51,526 nt of DNA, taken from positions 1 to 51,526 of the forward strand of contig JAFGHX010000077.1 of NCBI GenBank assembly GCA_016929905.1. Direction: 5' to 3'. The stretch is from Kiritimatiellia bacterium. Its GTDB lineage: Bacteria > Verrucomicrobiota > Kiritimatiellia > JAFGHX01. Shown here piece by piece: positions 24,820 through 33,448 of the stretch (positions within the stretch are counted from its first letter, which is position 1; the number at the start of each line of letters is the position of its first letter). A program made the translations under genes and the position numbers. The notes beneath the pieces were generated by a model. That model did no database searches and was not told the DNA's origin. It saw nothing but the letters and a program-made list of their open reading frames with translations.

Positions 24820-24890
24820 GGACAGGCTGTAAGTTTTGTCGATCCCCCGCGGGACGGGCTTTCCGGGGCTGTTGCCCGCCGGCATACGAT
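24820..24890 (-). repeat. Degenerate, truncated family 1 repeat
   Basis: GACAGGCTGTAAG...GGGACGGGCTTTCC (24821-24863) matches the reverse complement of the right part of the family 1 copy at 36295-36470. GCCCGCCGGC...ACGATTC (about 24872-24888) matches its left part. The middle is deleted. Confidence 0.5.
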
Positions 24891-25074
24891 TCGACCACTC
24901 AAATCGACCCGGTCCGCAAGACTTTGCGGCTAACCTTGGCGCCGATCCGGCTATAGAGCTAGTGGATAGACCAACGTCGCCACGCCCCGCTGCGTGCGCA
25001 CGATCCGACGGTCCGGAATGCCGGTTCGCACTCGGGGACCAAGCCGCGGAGGAGACCACGCACAAGGAGACGCC

Positions 25075-27168
25075 ATGAGACCGAAACACCGTGAATGCCT
25101 TGGGCGGCTGGCCTGCGTGCTGACCCTCACGGCCGTATCCGCTTGCGCCGCGATCGGGGGAGGTTCCCCCGTGCCGAAGGTGAATGCCGAATTCCACACG
25201 TACCGCCCGACGACGGCGATCAGCGGGTCGCTCTACATCTACCTGCGCAACGAGACCGCGCAAGCCGTTGCGCTGGAAAGCGTGCGGCTCGACGGCAAGG
25301 ACCTGGAGGCACTGAAGACGGAAGAGATCGTCGCGTGGTATCGGCTGTGGCCGCGCACGCTCGCGCCCGGCAAGCTGGGCGAGCTGTTGATCCGCTTCCA
25401 GTCGCTGCCCGCGGCGTGGGCCACCGAGCTGTTCCTGGACGAGCACGCGCAGGTGGAGGCGGCGCTCGACATCACGCTCGAGGGCGGCATTTCCGTCCGT
25501 CAGCCGGTGAAGCTATCGGCGGCGCCGGAGCCGGTGCAGATCAATTTTGTAGCGTTCGGGCCGGAGCTGCGGCGGCTCTATGTGTATGTCCAGAACAACG
25601 AGGTCATGCCGGGCGGGCGCCAGGCGACGTATCACCTCTCGCATGTCGGCGTAGACGGCGCCGACGTGACGGCGCGAAGCCGGTTCGGCCAGCCGGTGCT
25701 ATCCGACACGGTCGTACCGGTCGAGGTCACGCTGCCCGAGCCGTTGGCGCGGGGCGAGCCGGCGGTCGTGACGATCGGCACGGAGGAAGGCGTTCGGGCG
25801 GGCCTCACGGTGCGCGCGATCCCGTCGGAGTTCCCCGTTCAGGTGGTGCTCTTCCCGCAGTTGCGCGCGGACGGCGTGCAGGACGTCTATAACCACGGGT
25901 TCGATTGCGTCGGTTTGTGCGGCGGCGGGGACGAGCGGCTGCCGGAGGCAAAGAAGCTGGGCATGTACGCGTTCCATTACGGCGGCGGGCAGAACCACGA
26001 AAAGGCGTTCCGCACATACTGGGACCCGGCCTTCGCGGAGTTCAAAGCGTATTGGCTGGACGAGATCGACCGGTATCCCGTCGGCCGCTGTGAGGAACTG
26101 CTGGTGAACGCGGAACGGCGTTCGCGGGAGAAAGGCCGGTTTTTCCCGTTCCACACGCTCAATATCATGGCTGCGCAGGCCCCGCACGGCGTGAACTGGT
26201 TCGAACTGGCCGACGGGATCACGCACGAGTACGGGCTGGACGGGATCGGCCCGCACAAGGAGTTCGCGGCGTACAAAGCGCTTGCCAAGCGCGAGTACCG
26301 GCAGGCGCGCCGCCCGTTTCTCCCCTACCTGCGCAATGCGGAGATCGGGTTCGAGATTGACCGCGAGAAACAGGCATTGATCGGGTTGCCGGCCAACCGC
26401 CCCTACCCGCTGATGCCGGACGAGGAACGGTTCCTGACCTACGGCTGCCTGATGTTCGGCGCCAAAGGCATGCTGCATTGGGGATACGGGCACATGTATT
26501 ACAAGCGCGCCCCGAACTGGTTCAGCGACAAACACCACGCCTTGCGCCTGTCGATGGGCGGACTGCCGGGCGACCAGGCGTACGGCTGCACGATCCCGCG
26601 CGAGGTGGTCGGGGACCTGCGGGCGGTTTGGGACGAAATCGGCAGGATCAACGTCGAGCTGCGGACGCTCGGCGATCTGATCGCGATCAGCGACGTGTCC
26701 AATCTCGCGCGTGTAACCGAGGCCGTGCCCTCGGAAGGGCCCGGCCATTGGGACAAGCGGCCGGCGGAAGTGGCCTCGCTGGTATGCGGCGCGGACACGA
26801 TCGTGCTGCTGGTGTTGAACATGAATCTCAAGACCGGCTGGTGGGCGAGGCGCCAGCGGGAGCATCGGATCGAGAGCTACCCGCCCGTCGATGTCACCGT
26901 ACAGCTCCGCATACCGCCGTGGCTGAAGCCGCAGGATTGCTTCAGCGTGAACTTCCAGCGCATCGCGCCCGTGCGGGCGGTCCCGGTGCAGGACGGGCTC
27001 GAGTTCCGGTTCCCGCGGCTGGCCGTGTCGGAAGCGGTCGTGCTGACGGCCGACCGCGCGCTGCGCGGCCGCATGGCCGGCACACTGGGCCTGGCGCAGC
27101 AGCGGTTGCGCGCCGTGCAGACGCACAGAGCTGAACCGCTGCCCTTGTGTCTCGGGGAGGGCAAGTAG
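25075..27168 (+). CDS. Secreted glycosidase-like lipoprotein, paralogue 2
   Basis: 697 residues, collinear with the protein at 18214-20328. The N-terminus MRPKHRECLGRLACVLTLTA is followed by VSAC, a fair lipobox, so the protein is probably a lipoprotein. Beta-rich N-terminal domains (TYRPTTAISGSLYIYLRNE) precede the barrel-like part with YWLDEIDRYPVG (D329, E330, D332), PFHTLNIMAA, WFELADGITHEYG, FLTYGCLMFGAKGMLHWGYG. ATG 25075 has AAGGAG upstream and is preferred to an in-frame ATG 27 codons earlier because the signal peptide begins here. A LamG-like gene follows 84 bp downstream, repeating the order seen at paralogue 1. Enzymatic role inferred only. Confidence 0.78.
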   Translation: MRPKHRECLGRLACVLTLTAVSACAAIGGGSPVPKVNAEFHTYRPTTAISGSLYIYLRNETAQAVALESVRLDGKDLEALKTEEIVAWYRLWPRTLAPGKLGELLIRFQSLPAAWATELFLDEHAQVEAALDITLEGGISVRQPVKLSAAPEPVQINFVAFGPELRRLYVYVQNNEVMPGGRQATYHLSHVGVDGADVTARSRFGQPVLSDTVVPVEVTLPEPLARGEPAVVTIGTEEGVRAGLTVRAIPSEFPVQVVLFPQLRADGVQDVYNHGFDCVGLCGGGDERLPEAKKLGMYAFHYGGGQNHEKAFRTYWDPAFAEFKAYWLDEIDRYPVGRCEELLVNAERRSREKGRFFPFHTLNIMAAQAPHGVNWFELADGITHEYGLDGIGPHKEFAAYKALAKREYRQARRPFLPYLRNAEIGFEIDREKQALIGLPANRPYPLMPDEERFLTYGCLMFGAKGMLHWGYGHMYYKRAPNWFSDKHHALRLSMGGLPGDQAYGCTIPREVVGDLRAVWDEIGRINVELRTLGDLIAISDVSNLARVTEAVPSEGPGHWDKRPAEVASLVCGADTIVLLVLNMNLKTGWWARRQREHRIESYPPVDVTVQLRIPPWLKPQDCFSVNFQRIAPVRAVPVQDGLEFRFPRLAVSEAVVLTADRALRGRMAGTLGLAQQRLRAVQTHRAEPLPLCLGEGK

Positions 27169-27252
27169 GCGTGGGCGGGGCGGAGGTGTCAGGTGTCAAA
27201 TGCCATCAGGGTGGCGGAAGGCAGCGCCGGCATAAGTGAGGAGGAGGCCGAC

Positions 27253-27864
27253 ATGAAGATATTCGGAACGATCCGTGCATGGCTGTTGGGGCTCATCTGC
27301 GTGATGCCGGCGGCGGCGGACGAAGTGCCCGTCTACGGGACGGCGTTCGACGGGCCGGAGGCGGTGCGGTCCTGGCGCCCGGTCTCCGGCGGGTGGCACG
27401 TGGCGGATGGGCGCTATGTATGCCCGAACAACGACGGGGGGGCCCAAACCGTGTCGCCCTTCCCGATCGGCGACGGCGCGATCCGGGCGCGGGCGGCGGC
27501 GACGCAGCGGAACAAGCACAAGGAGCGCGGGTTCGGGCTGATGAAATACGCGGATGCGGACAACCACATCATCGTCCGGTACGGGTCCTACGGGAACGTG
27601 ACGGTGGTGGTCCAGGAGCACGGCAAGCGCCGGGTGATCCAGACGGGCTACAAGTTCAATCCCGCCTCAGACCAGACGTACGGGCTGGAGGTCGTGATCA
27701 AGGGCGACCGGCTCATGATCCTGCTCGACGAGCGGCCGGTGGCGGTGGTCGAAGACCTGCCGGTATTCGCCGCGCCGAGCTACGTGGGGTTCTACGGCAT
27801 CTCCGCGTGCTGGTTCGACGACTTGCGCGTGACGGCGGACCCGCGCGGACTGCAGGGGCGTTAG
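27253..27864 (+). CDS. Secreted LamG/concanavalin-like protein, paralogue 2
   Basis: 203 residues. The signal peptide KIFGTIRAWLLGLICVMPAA is followed by cleavage near ADEV. One beta-sandwich domain (TAFDGPEAVRSWRPV, GDGAIRARAAAT, GFGLMKYADADNHIIVRYGS, VGFYGISACWFDDLRVT) aligns along its length with 20325-21224 and with residues 349-519 of the anti-sigma factor. GAGGAGG lies six bases before ATG 27253; the frame's earlier ATG at 27193 has no such site and no signal sequence. Likely binds or modifies a surface or environmental polysaccharide. Related DUF1080-type domains occur in PVC-group secreted proteins. No catalytic residue can be assigned. Confidence 0.8.
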   Translation: MKIFGTIRAWLLGLICVMPAAADEVPVYGTAFDGPEAVRSWRPVSGGWHVADGRYVCPNNDGGAQTVSPFPIGDGAIRARAAATQRNKHKERGFGLMKYADADNHIIVRYGSYGNVTVVVQEHGKRRVIQTGYKFNPASDQTYGLEVVIKGDRLMILLDERPVAVVEDLPVFAAPSYVGFYGISACWFDDLRVTADPRGLQGR

Positions 27865-27888
27865 CCCTCAAGTGAGCGAGGAATGTGT

Positions 27889-27918
27889 TTGACTTCGCGG
27901 ATGCGGACAGCCCATAAA
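27889..27918 (+). promoter_or_regulatory. Possible promoter of the nucleotidyltransferase cassette
   Basis: TTGACT at 27889-27894, 18 bp, then CATAAA at 27913-27918. If used, transcription would start near 27925, past the ATG at 27918, which would favour the in-frame GTG at 27933 as the real start. Confidence 0.35.
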
Positions 27919-28616
27919 TGTGTCAAGAATCCGTGACACCGCAAGAGCAAAACGAGGTCCTCAGGAATGCCGTGCGTTTGCTGGCGGCGCGCTGCCCGCG
28001 GCTCGTCGCGCGCTGCTACTGGGCGGGCACCTCGGCGATTTCTCTGGAAGAGCTTTCGCATAGGCAGTCTTTCGATCTCGATTTTCACACCACCCGTGCA
28101 CTGCAGGACGTGCGCCCCATCCTCGCAGAAGTCCGCAAGCGGTTTCCCGACGCTATCGAGACGATTCAAGCCCCGGACGAATTCGGATCCGGCTTCCGCG
28201 GCATCCTGACGTTGCCTGACGGAGCGCAGGTGACCCTGGAAATCCTTTCCAACTACGAGGATGTCCCTGAGACGGACCTCGTCCCCTCGTCCGTCGCGCC
28301 GTCCGTCCGGCGGGTCTCTCTGCCGAGGTACCTGGCCGACAAGATACAGTGCGTCGCCGAACGGGCGGAAGCGAGGGATTTGGCGGACATTGCCGCCGTA
28401 CTCGCCGCACGGCCGGATCTGGAACAAACAGCCCGGGAATTTACGGCGGCACAGGACGCACTCCTGCTTGCCGAGCGGCTGCTGGCCTGGACAGACGAAG
28501 CGATCGCCGAAGACCTGGCCGCCTACGACGATGTGCAGACGGCGGACGCGGCCAAAGCACGCGACCTGCTCCTGAAATGGCTGAAGGCGGACAGAGGAGA
28601 AGGAGGCGCGCCATGA
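27918..28616 (+). CDS. AbiEii/AbiGii-type nucleotidyltransferase
   Basis: 232 residues. WAGTSAISL (G37, T38, S39) followed by RQSFDLDFH (D53, D55) is the G[GT]S and DxD signature of the nucleotidyltransferase family that includes AbiEii toxins. E108 in VTLEIL is a candidate further acidic residue. SLPRYLADKIQCVAER (K142) and EARDLADIAAVL (D154) match its later motifs. In characterised relatives (AbiE type IV toxin-antitoxin, MenT) the protein transfers nucleotides, for MenT to tRNA. The second gene overlaps by ATGA, so this is a two-gene cassette, but the usual AbiEi antitoxin upstream is absent. The start could be GTG 27933, which gives the more usual MTPQEQN beginning. Its function as a toxin is inferred from family only. 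Confidence 0.78.
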   Translation: MCQESVTPQEQNEVLRNAVRLLAARCPRLVARCYWAGTSAISLEELSHRQSFDLDFHTTRALQDVRPILAEVRKRFPDAIETIQAPDEFGSGFRGILTLPDGAQVTLEILSNYEDVPETDLVPSSVAPSVRRVSLPRYLADKIQCVAERAEARDLADIAAVLAARPDLEQTAREFTAAQDALLLAERLLAWTDEAIAEDLAAYDDVQTADAAKARDLLLKWLKADRGEGGAP

Positions 28617-28948
28617 AACGCACCCGCCACTTCGCCGAACCTGTCGGAACGGTGGAATGCCGACTGGCGTCCGGAACGAAGATCACCGTGCCGCTGGTGC
28701 AGGGGCTACTCAAACACCCGACCACGGATTCCCTTCGATCCCTGCTTCAAAGACCAGCGGCACTTCGAAAATATACGCACGAAGCCATTCGGACCGCCCC
28801 ATGGAATGTGCTCCGCGCCTTCCCCCGGGCCTGGCTCAGGCAGTGTCTGCCTCAGGCGCGAATCCGGCCCGGTCGCCGCAAGGCCCTGGAGTTCATGCTC
28901 GGCCCGCCGCCCGGCTATTCGCGCAGCGTGATACCGAAGTGCGTGTAG
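28613..28948 (+). CDS. Small basic protein coupled to the nucleotidyltransferase, unknown
   Basis: 111 residues. The start overlaps the upstream stop as ATGA and has AAGGAGG upstream, strong signs of a real coupled gene. The protein is rich in arginine and lysine (RTRHFAEPVGTVECRLASG, IRPGRRKALEFML), with no recognised domain, signal peptide or membrane helix. Its 3' end overlaps the convergent phosphodiester-glycosidase gene by 34 bp, so the last dozen residues may not be original. By position it could be the antitoxin or partner of the nucleotidyltransferase, although in AbiE systems the antitoxin gene comes first. It could also be an incidental frame. Confidence 0.55.
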   Translation: MKRTRHFAEPVGTVECRLASGTKITVPLVQGLLKHPTTDSLRSLLQRPAALRKYTHEAIRTAPWNVLRAFPRAWLRQCLPQARIRPGRRKALEFMLGPPPGYSRSVIPKCV

Positions 28949-30732
28949 GTCGGCCGTTCCTGTCCGCGGTTATCGCAGGGCACGTTGCTGATGCCGCCGA
29001 ACCGGCTCAGGAACATGCAGGTGGATCCGCCTTCGTCGCAGAGCATGGCGTTGTGTGCGCCGAACGCGGTGAGGATGCGGCCCACCTCTTCACGGCTCAA
29101 CCCCATGCTATAGCCGGGCTGCCTGCCGTCCACGACGAGCAGGTAGAGGCGCCCCCCCTCGCGGTCGATCCCCATGACGGTTCGCGGCTGGCGCCCGCGC
29201 CAGTTGCCGGTCACAACCTGGCCGTCGAGCACGGCGTCCATGCGCCCCCAGATCACGTTGTACATCTGCGGCACGGCGTTCGTCTCCACGGCGGCGGCGG
29301 GCGAGTAGCGCGCCCGGTTCGAGGGGTCGAACGAGAGGAAGGGGCGTTTGTCCGTGTCTTTCAGCAGGATCACGTTGCCTTGGCGGATCAGGTTGCCGAT
29401 CCACTCTCCGAACCCGCTATCGGGTTTGGGCGAGCGGCCCGCCTCGCCGTTGACGGCGACGGTGCAGTTGTTTTCACGGGCGAACTCGGAGGTGAGCCGT
29501 TTCCTGTCGATGGTCGTACCGAGCCGGATATCGATGCCCGGCGCGCCGAGATCGACGACGGCGAGGAACGCCTGCGCGAGCGGGTTCTCGATTCGGACCA
29601 GGACGACGTCGGTCGCGTCGTCATAGATCAGGGGGAGAGTCCGGACCTTGCCGAAGGCAGCCGTCAGTCCCTCACGGGCATGGTGTTCGTCGAAGAGGAA
29701 GGCCTTCCGTTTCGTCTGGCGTTCGCAGATGAGGTCGAGCAATCCGATGGCCTCGGTGCTGCCCTTGCGCCGCAGCTCGCGGTTCTCCTTCAGCAAGCGC
29801 AGCGTATGGCGGTCGATCAGCCAGGCGGCGACGCCGAGCGCCAGCACGGCGAGCACAACCAGCAGCGGCGCGAGCCACCGGCTTCGCCCCTTTCGCCGGA
29901 GCAGCCACGCGGCCACACCGCCGGTTCCCAGGGCTATGCCGGCCAGGCCCGGCAGCAGGAGGATGAGCGGGAGTTCGACGAGGCGCAAGCCCGTGACGTA
30001 CAGGTTGTCGATCGCCGCATTGACGACCACGCTCAGCCGCCTGTCGGCGTCCAGAACCGAACCCGGCTCGCCCGCCGCGTGCGGCTCCGCCGGCGGCTCC
30101 GCCGCGGCGGCGGGGAGCGTCCATTCCAGAGACAGGGCGGGGCCGCTGCGGCCCTGGCTGCCGTCGTACGAAAAGGCCCGGCGCCGGCCGGTGCCGGTGA
30201 TGAGCAGAACCAGGGCCTGGCCCGGCCGCCATTCGCGGCTGCCGACGATCTCCCGAACGACCGGCGCCAGGTCCGGCGTGCGCTGTGCCGGGCCGGCCTG
30301 GCCCGGCAGCCAATCGGCGGGCTCCCAATCGACGCGCGCGTGTGTTGCAGGGCGCCGGGACAGGTTCTTGACGCTCTTGTTGAAGGCCGCCGGGTCGGCG
30401 GACGCCTGGCCGCGGATGCACAGGCGGCACGGCCCCTCGGTCGGGTCCTTGGCGGTGAACTGGACCGTGGCCTGCGTGACGGAAGCGCCGGCGGGTATTC
30501 GCACGTCGCGGAATCGGATGCCGACGACCTGCTCGCCTGCCGGCGGGTAGCCGTCATCGTAGACCAACTCCAGGTCCGAGCTGCCGAGCTGCACGATGCC
30601 GGTGCGCCCCTCCTCCGCGTCGTCGTCGCCCTGCGCAACGCGGGCCTGCAGCGAAGCGGCAGGGCATGCGGCTGCCAGAAGCAGGCTGCCGGCGACGGCG
30701 GCCAGGGCAAGACGCGCTTTGTTCCCGTGCAT
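28915..30732 (-). CDS. Phosphodiester glycosidase (NAGPA)-like protein with N-terminal binding domain and two membrane helices
   Basis: 605 residues. Signal peptide (KARLALAAVAGSLLLAAACP), then a beta-sandwich at about 30-210 resembling DNRLRE/CBM96-type carbohydrate-binding domains (IRFRDVRIPAGASVTQATVQ). Two transmembrane helices follow (about 250-275 and 285-305) and a short helical linker. The C-terminal domain at about 330-605 matches the phosphodiester glycosidase family: TVAVNGEAG, GIDREGGRLYLLVVDGRQPG, LCDEGGSTCMFL. That family includes the uncovering enzyme for GlcNAc-1-phosphodiester and bacterial exopolysaccharide proteins. The chosen ATG has GGAG upstream; the longer frame is repeat-like. 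Both soluble domains should lie in the periplasm. The stop overlaps the convergent small gene. Confidence 0.82.
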   Translation of the reverse strand: MHGNKARLALAAVAGSLLLAAACPAASLQARVAQGDDDAEEGRTGIVQLGSSDLELVYDDGYPPAGEQVVGIRFRDVRIPAGASVTQATVQFTAKDPTEGPCRLCIRGQASADPAAFNKSVKNLSRRPATHARVDWEPADWLPGQAGPAQRTPDLAPVVREIVGSREWRPGQALVLLITGTGRRRAFSYDGSQGRSGPALSLEWTLPAAAAEPPAEPHAAGEPGSVLDADRRLSVVVNAAIDNLYVTGLRLVELPLILLLPGLAGIALGTGGVAAWLLRRKGRSRWLAPLLVVLAVLALGVAAWLIDRHTLRLLKENRELRRKGSTEAIGLLDLICERQTKRKAFLFDEHHAREGLTAAFGKVRTLPLIYDDATDVVLVRIENPLAQAFLAVVDLGAPGIDIRLGTTIDRKRLTSEFARENNCTVAVNGEAGRSPKPDSGFGEWIGNLIRQGNVILLKDTDKRPFLSFDPSNRARYSPAAAVETNAVPQMYNVIWGRMDAVLDGQVVTGNWRGRQPRTVMGIDREGGRLYLLVVDGRQPGYSMGLSREEVGRILTAFGAHNAMLCDEGGSTCMFLSRFGGISNVPCDNRGQERPTYTHFGITLRE

Positions 30733-30805
30733 TCCGGCTCCGCCGACATACCGCGTGCTTTCGGAGCAGGCCCTAACGGTTTCCCATTGCAACGCACGTC
30801 TCCCT

Positions 30806-31639
30806 TCACGCCAGGCCGAATACGCGCAGGCATTGCCGGAAGTCTGCGGGCAGTTCGGCGCAGGCTGTCGCGGGGCGGTTCGCGAACGGGCAGAGGAACG
30901 CGAGTTCCGCCGCATGCAGCATCTGGCGCGGAACACGCTTTTGCTTTCCGGTCAGCTCGGCGCCGGCGCCGTAGGTGCGGTCGCCCAGGACGGGGTGCCC
31001 CATGGCGGCGAGGTGGCGCCGGATCTGATGGGTACGGCCCGTGCGGATTTGGAGCACCAGATGGCTGGCCGCCCGGTTATGCGTGAGCACGCGGAAATCG
31101 GTGACGGCGCGGCGCGCATCGACGGGCGCGCGGATGGTTCCGGACTCCTCGCGCACGGCGCCCGAGACGATCGCGTGGTAGTGCTTGGTGATCGCGTGCC
31201 GACGGAAGAGCGCCGAGAGCCGTTCGCCGGCCTGCCCGCTCTTCGCGAAGAGGATACAGCCCGACGTATCCCGGTCGAGCCGGTGCACGGGCACGAGCCC
31301 GGCGCACGGAAGCGTTTCACGCAGCCGTTGTTCCAGGCTGTCGGGGCCGACGGCCACGAGTCCGACCGGCTTGTCGACGATCAGGTAGTGCGGGGTCTCG
31401 AGCAGAATGGCGGGCCGGTCTGCCGGTTCGGCGGCCGCGGACGGGGCGAACAGTTCCACGCGGTCGCCGGGTGCCAGGCGGTGCCGGGCCATCCACACAC
31501 GGCGGCTGCCGACGAAGACGCCGCGTGCGTCGAGCAGGGCCTTGGCCTTCTTTTTCGAGAGCCCCAACCGGCCGGCGAGAAACTCGATCAGCGTGATCCC
31601 GGCCTCGGAGTGGCGCACGCTGAACTGGTTGGTCGGCAT
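30806..31639 (-). CDS. RluA-family pseudouridine synthase
   Basis: 277 residues. The N-terminal S4-like RNA-binding region (1-65: LIEFLAGRLGLSKKKAKALL) precedes the catalytic domain with HRLDRDTSG (catalytic D122), LIVDKPVGL and RTGRTHQIRRHLAAMGHPV, all standard for RluA/RluC/RluD enzymes that convert uridine to pseudouridine in 23S rRNA or tRNA. Cytoplasmic. Start ATG 31639; the longer frame adds 18 residues without family resemblance. The ribosome-binding site is weak (CCGGGGAA). Exact target site cannot be assigned. Divergent from argC. Confidence 0.9.
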   Translation of the reverse strand: MPTNQFSVRHSEAGITLIEFLAGRLGLSKKKAKALLDARGVFVGSRRVWMARHRLAPGDRVELFAPSAAAEPADRPAILLETPHYLIVDKPVGLVAVGPDSLEQRLRETLPCAGLVPVHRLDRDTSGCILFAKSGQAGERLSALFRRHAITKHYHAIVSGAVREESGTIRAPVDARRAVTDFRVLTHNRAASHLVLQIRTGRTHQIRRHLAAMGHPVLGDRTYGAGAELTGKQKRVPRQMLHAAELAFLCPFANRPATACAELPADFRQCLRVFGLA

Positions 31640-31757
31640 CGTGGGTTTTCCCCGGCAAAGGCGCTCTTGACAACGGCCCGGATCTCGCTCCATACTGAGC
31701 GCTCGCGCGACCGTAAAGTCAGCGTCTTATTATCCGATCAGGTCCGAGGAAACGTCA

Positions 31758-32816
31758 ATGATCAAAGCGAAAATCGTGGGCGCCGGAGGCTTCGGCGGGG
31801 TGGGCATGGTTGAACTGCTGCTGCGGCACCCGGAGGCGGGCATCGGCTGCCTGGTGGACGTCACGGATATCGGCACGCCGCTGAGCGCGCTGTATCCGCA
31901 CCTGGCAGGGCATTGCGACATGCCGCTGCTCGACGCGTCGGACCCCGCGGCGCAGGCGCCCGTGGACGTGGTCTTCATGGCGACGCCGGACGGGGTCGGC
32001 ATGAAGCTGGCCGGCGATGTGCTGGCCGGCGGCGCGAAGGTGATTGACTACAGCGGCGATTTCCGATTCAACACGGAGGCCGCCTACGCGGAATATGCCC
32101 GGCGGATCGGGCGCGACCCGAACCACGCCGCGCCCGACCTGCTGCCGGGCGCCGTTTACGGGTTAAGCGAGATCCATCGCGCGGAGCTCAACGCCGGCAC
32201 ACGGCTGGTGGGGAACCCCGGCTGTTTCGCCGTGAGCTGTATTCTGGGGCTGGCCCCGGCGGCGAAGGCCAAGCTGATCAAGCTGGACAACGTCGTCTGT
32301 GACTGCAAGACGGGCGTCTCCGGCGCGGGCAAGAAGCCGAACGCCGTGTTCCACTATCCCGCGCGCTACGATCACATGAACGCCTACAAGCTGGCCGGCC
32401 ATCAGCACGTCTGCGAGCTGGAACGCGAGCTCGGCCTGCTGGCGGGCGAGCCGGTGACGGTCACCTTCACCGCGCAGGTCGTGCCCGTCTGCCGCGGCAT
32501 CATGTCGTCGCTGTACGGCGATCTGATCGAGACCCGCACGGCGGACCAGGTGCTGGCCCTGTACCGCGATTTCTACGGCGACAGCGCGTTCGTGCACATC
32601 CACGACCGCAACGCGGCGATCGGCTCCATGCACGTGCGCGGGACGAATGCCTGCCGGCTGGTGGTCGACGTGGACGAGCGGGCGAACCGGCTGCGCGTGA
32701 TCTCGTACATCGACAATCTCGTGAAGGGGCAGGCCGGCTCCGCCCTTCAGAACATGAATCTGATCTTCGGCCTGCCGGAGACGGCGGGGCTCGACAGGCC
32801 GGGACAGTACCCGTAA
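31758..32816 (+). CDS. argC: N-acetyl-gamma-glutamyl-phosphate reductase (ArgC)
   Basis: 352 residues. Reduces N-acetylglutamyl-5-phosphate to the semialdehyde using NADPH in arginine biosynthesis. Rossmann motif KIVGAGGFGGVG at the N-terminus, catalytic C156 in VGNPGCFAVS, DYSGDFRF and KTGVSGAGKKP are all in place, and the length is normal. GAGGAAA lies upstream of the ATG. No other arg genes are next to it, so the pathway is dispersed. It is followed 28 bp later by a bactofilin gene and may share its transcript. Confidence 0.95.
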   Translation: MIKAKIVGAGGFGGVGMVELLLRHPEAGIGCLVDVTDIGTPLSALYPHLAGHCDMPLLDASDPAAQAPVDVVFMATPDGVGMKLAGDVLAGGAKVIDYSGDFRFNTEAAYAEYARRIGRDPNHAAPDLLPGAVYGLSEIHRAELNAGTRLVGNPGCFAVSCILGLAPAAKAKLIKLDNVVCDCKTGVSGAGKKPNAVFHYPARYDHMNAYKLAGHQHVCELERELGLLAGEPVTVTFTAQVVPVCRGIMSSLYGDLIETRTADQVLALYRDFYGDSAFVHIHDRNAAIGSMHVRGTNACRLVVDVDERANRLRVISYIDNLVKGQAGSALQNMNLIFGLPETAGLDRPGQYP

Positions 32817-32843
32817 CAGGAGCGTGGAAAACCCGAGGACGCC

Positions 32844-33305
32844 ATGTCAAAGATACGCCATATTCTGGAAAACGACTCGATCGGCACCGGACGGTCCGAC
32901 GGGCCTGCTCCGCCCGCGATGGGCAGGCAGGAGCCTGTCCCAAGCCTGAGGAGGGAGCAAATGGACGAGCGCGAGACGATACTGACGGCGGACGTCGAGA
33001 TCACGGGCAGGATCGAGAGTTCCGGGCCCATCCGCTTCGACGGCAAGCTGAAGGGCGACCTGATCTGCAGCAAGGACGTGACCGTCGGGAAAAGCGCGAC
33101 GATCAACGGCAGCCTGTCGGTGGGGTCCGTGGTGATACTGGGCGAGGTGATCGGCAACATCACGGCCGAGGACAAGATCGACATGCAACCCACCGCCCGG
33201 GTGAAAGGCGACATCAAGGCCAAGCGGCTGGCCGTGGAGGACGGCGTCAGCTTCGTGGGCGGGTCGCAAGTGAACCCGCGGGGCGCGGCCGGCGGCGGGC
33301 GATAG
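32844..33305 (+). CDS. Bactofilin-family cytoskeletal protein
   Basis: 153 residues. A bactofilin (DUF583) beta-helix spans about 47-143 (LTADVEITGRIESSGPIRFD, GKSATINGSLSVGSVVILGE, VKGDIKAKRLAVEDG), flanked by short disordered tails, as usual. Bactofilins polymerise without nucleotide and place cell-wall enzymes or chromosome-segregation proteins. The ATG at 32844 has GAGGA upstream. A second ATG at 32961, with GAGGAGG before it, would remove the first 39 residues and is an equally good candidate. A second, zinc-ribbon bactofilin and parB follow; bactofilins with ParB neighbours are known in myxobacteria. Confidence 0.88.
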   Translation: MSKIRHILENDSIGTGRSDGPAPPAMGRQEPVPSLRREQMDERETILTADVEITGRIESSGPIRFDGKLKGDLICSKDVTVGKSATINGSLSVGSVVILGEVIGNITAEDKIDMQPTARVKGDIKAKRLAVEDGVSFVGGSQVNPRGAAGGGR

Positions 33306-33448
33306 GCAACGCGGGCGCCGGCACGGCGAGCGCGGGCCGTCAGCCCGATTGTGGATCATGACGCCCGCTGCGGGCATCCCGCGGCGCTGCCCGGCGCTTC
33401 GCGGGCCGGCACCGGGCCCAGGCAGTTCAATCCCCGGAGGAACCTCTC

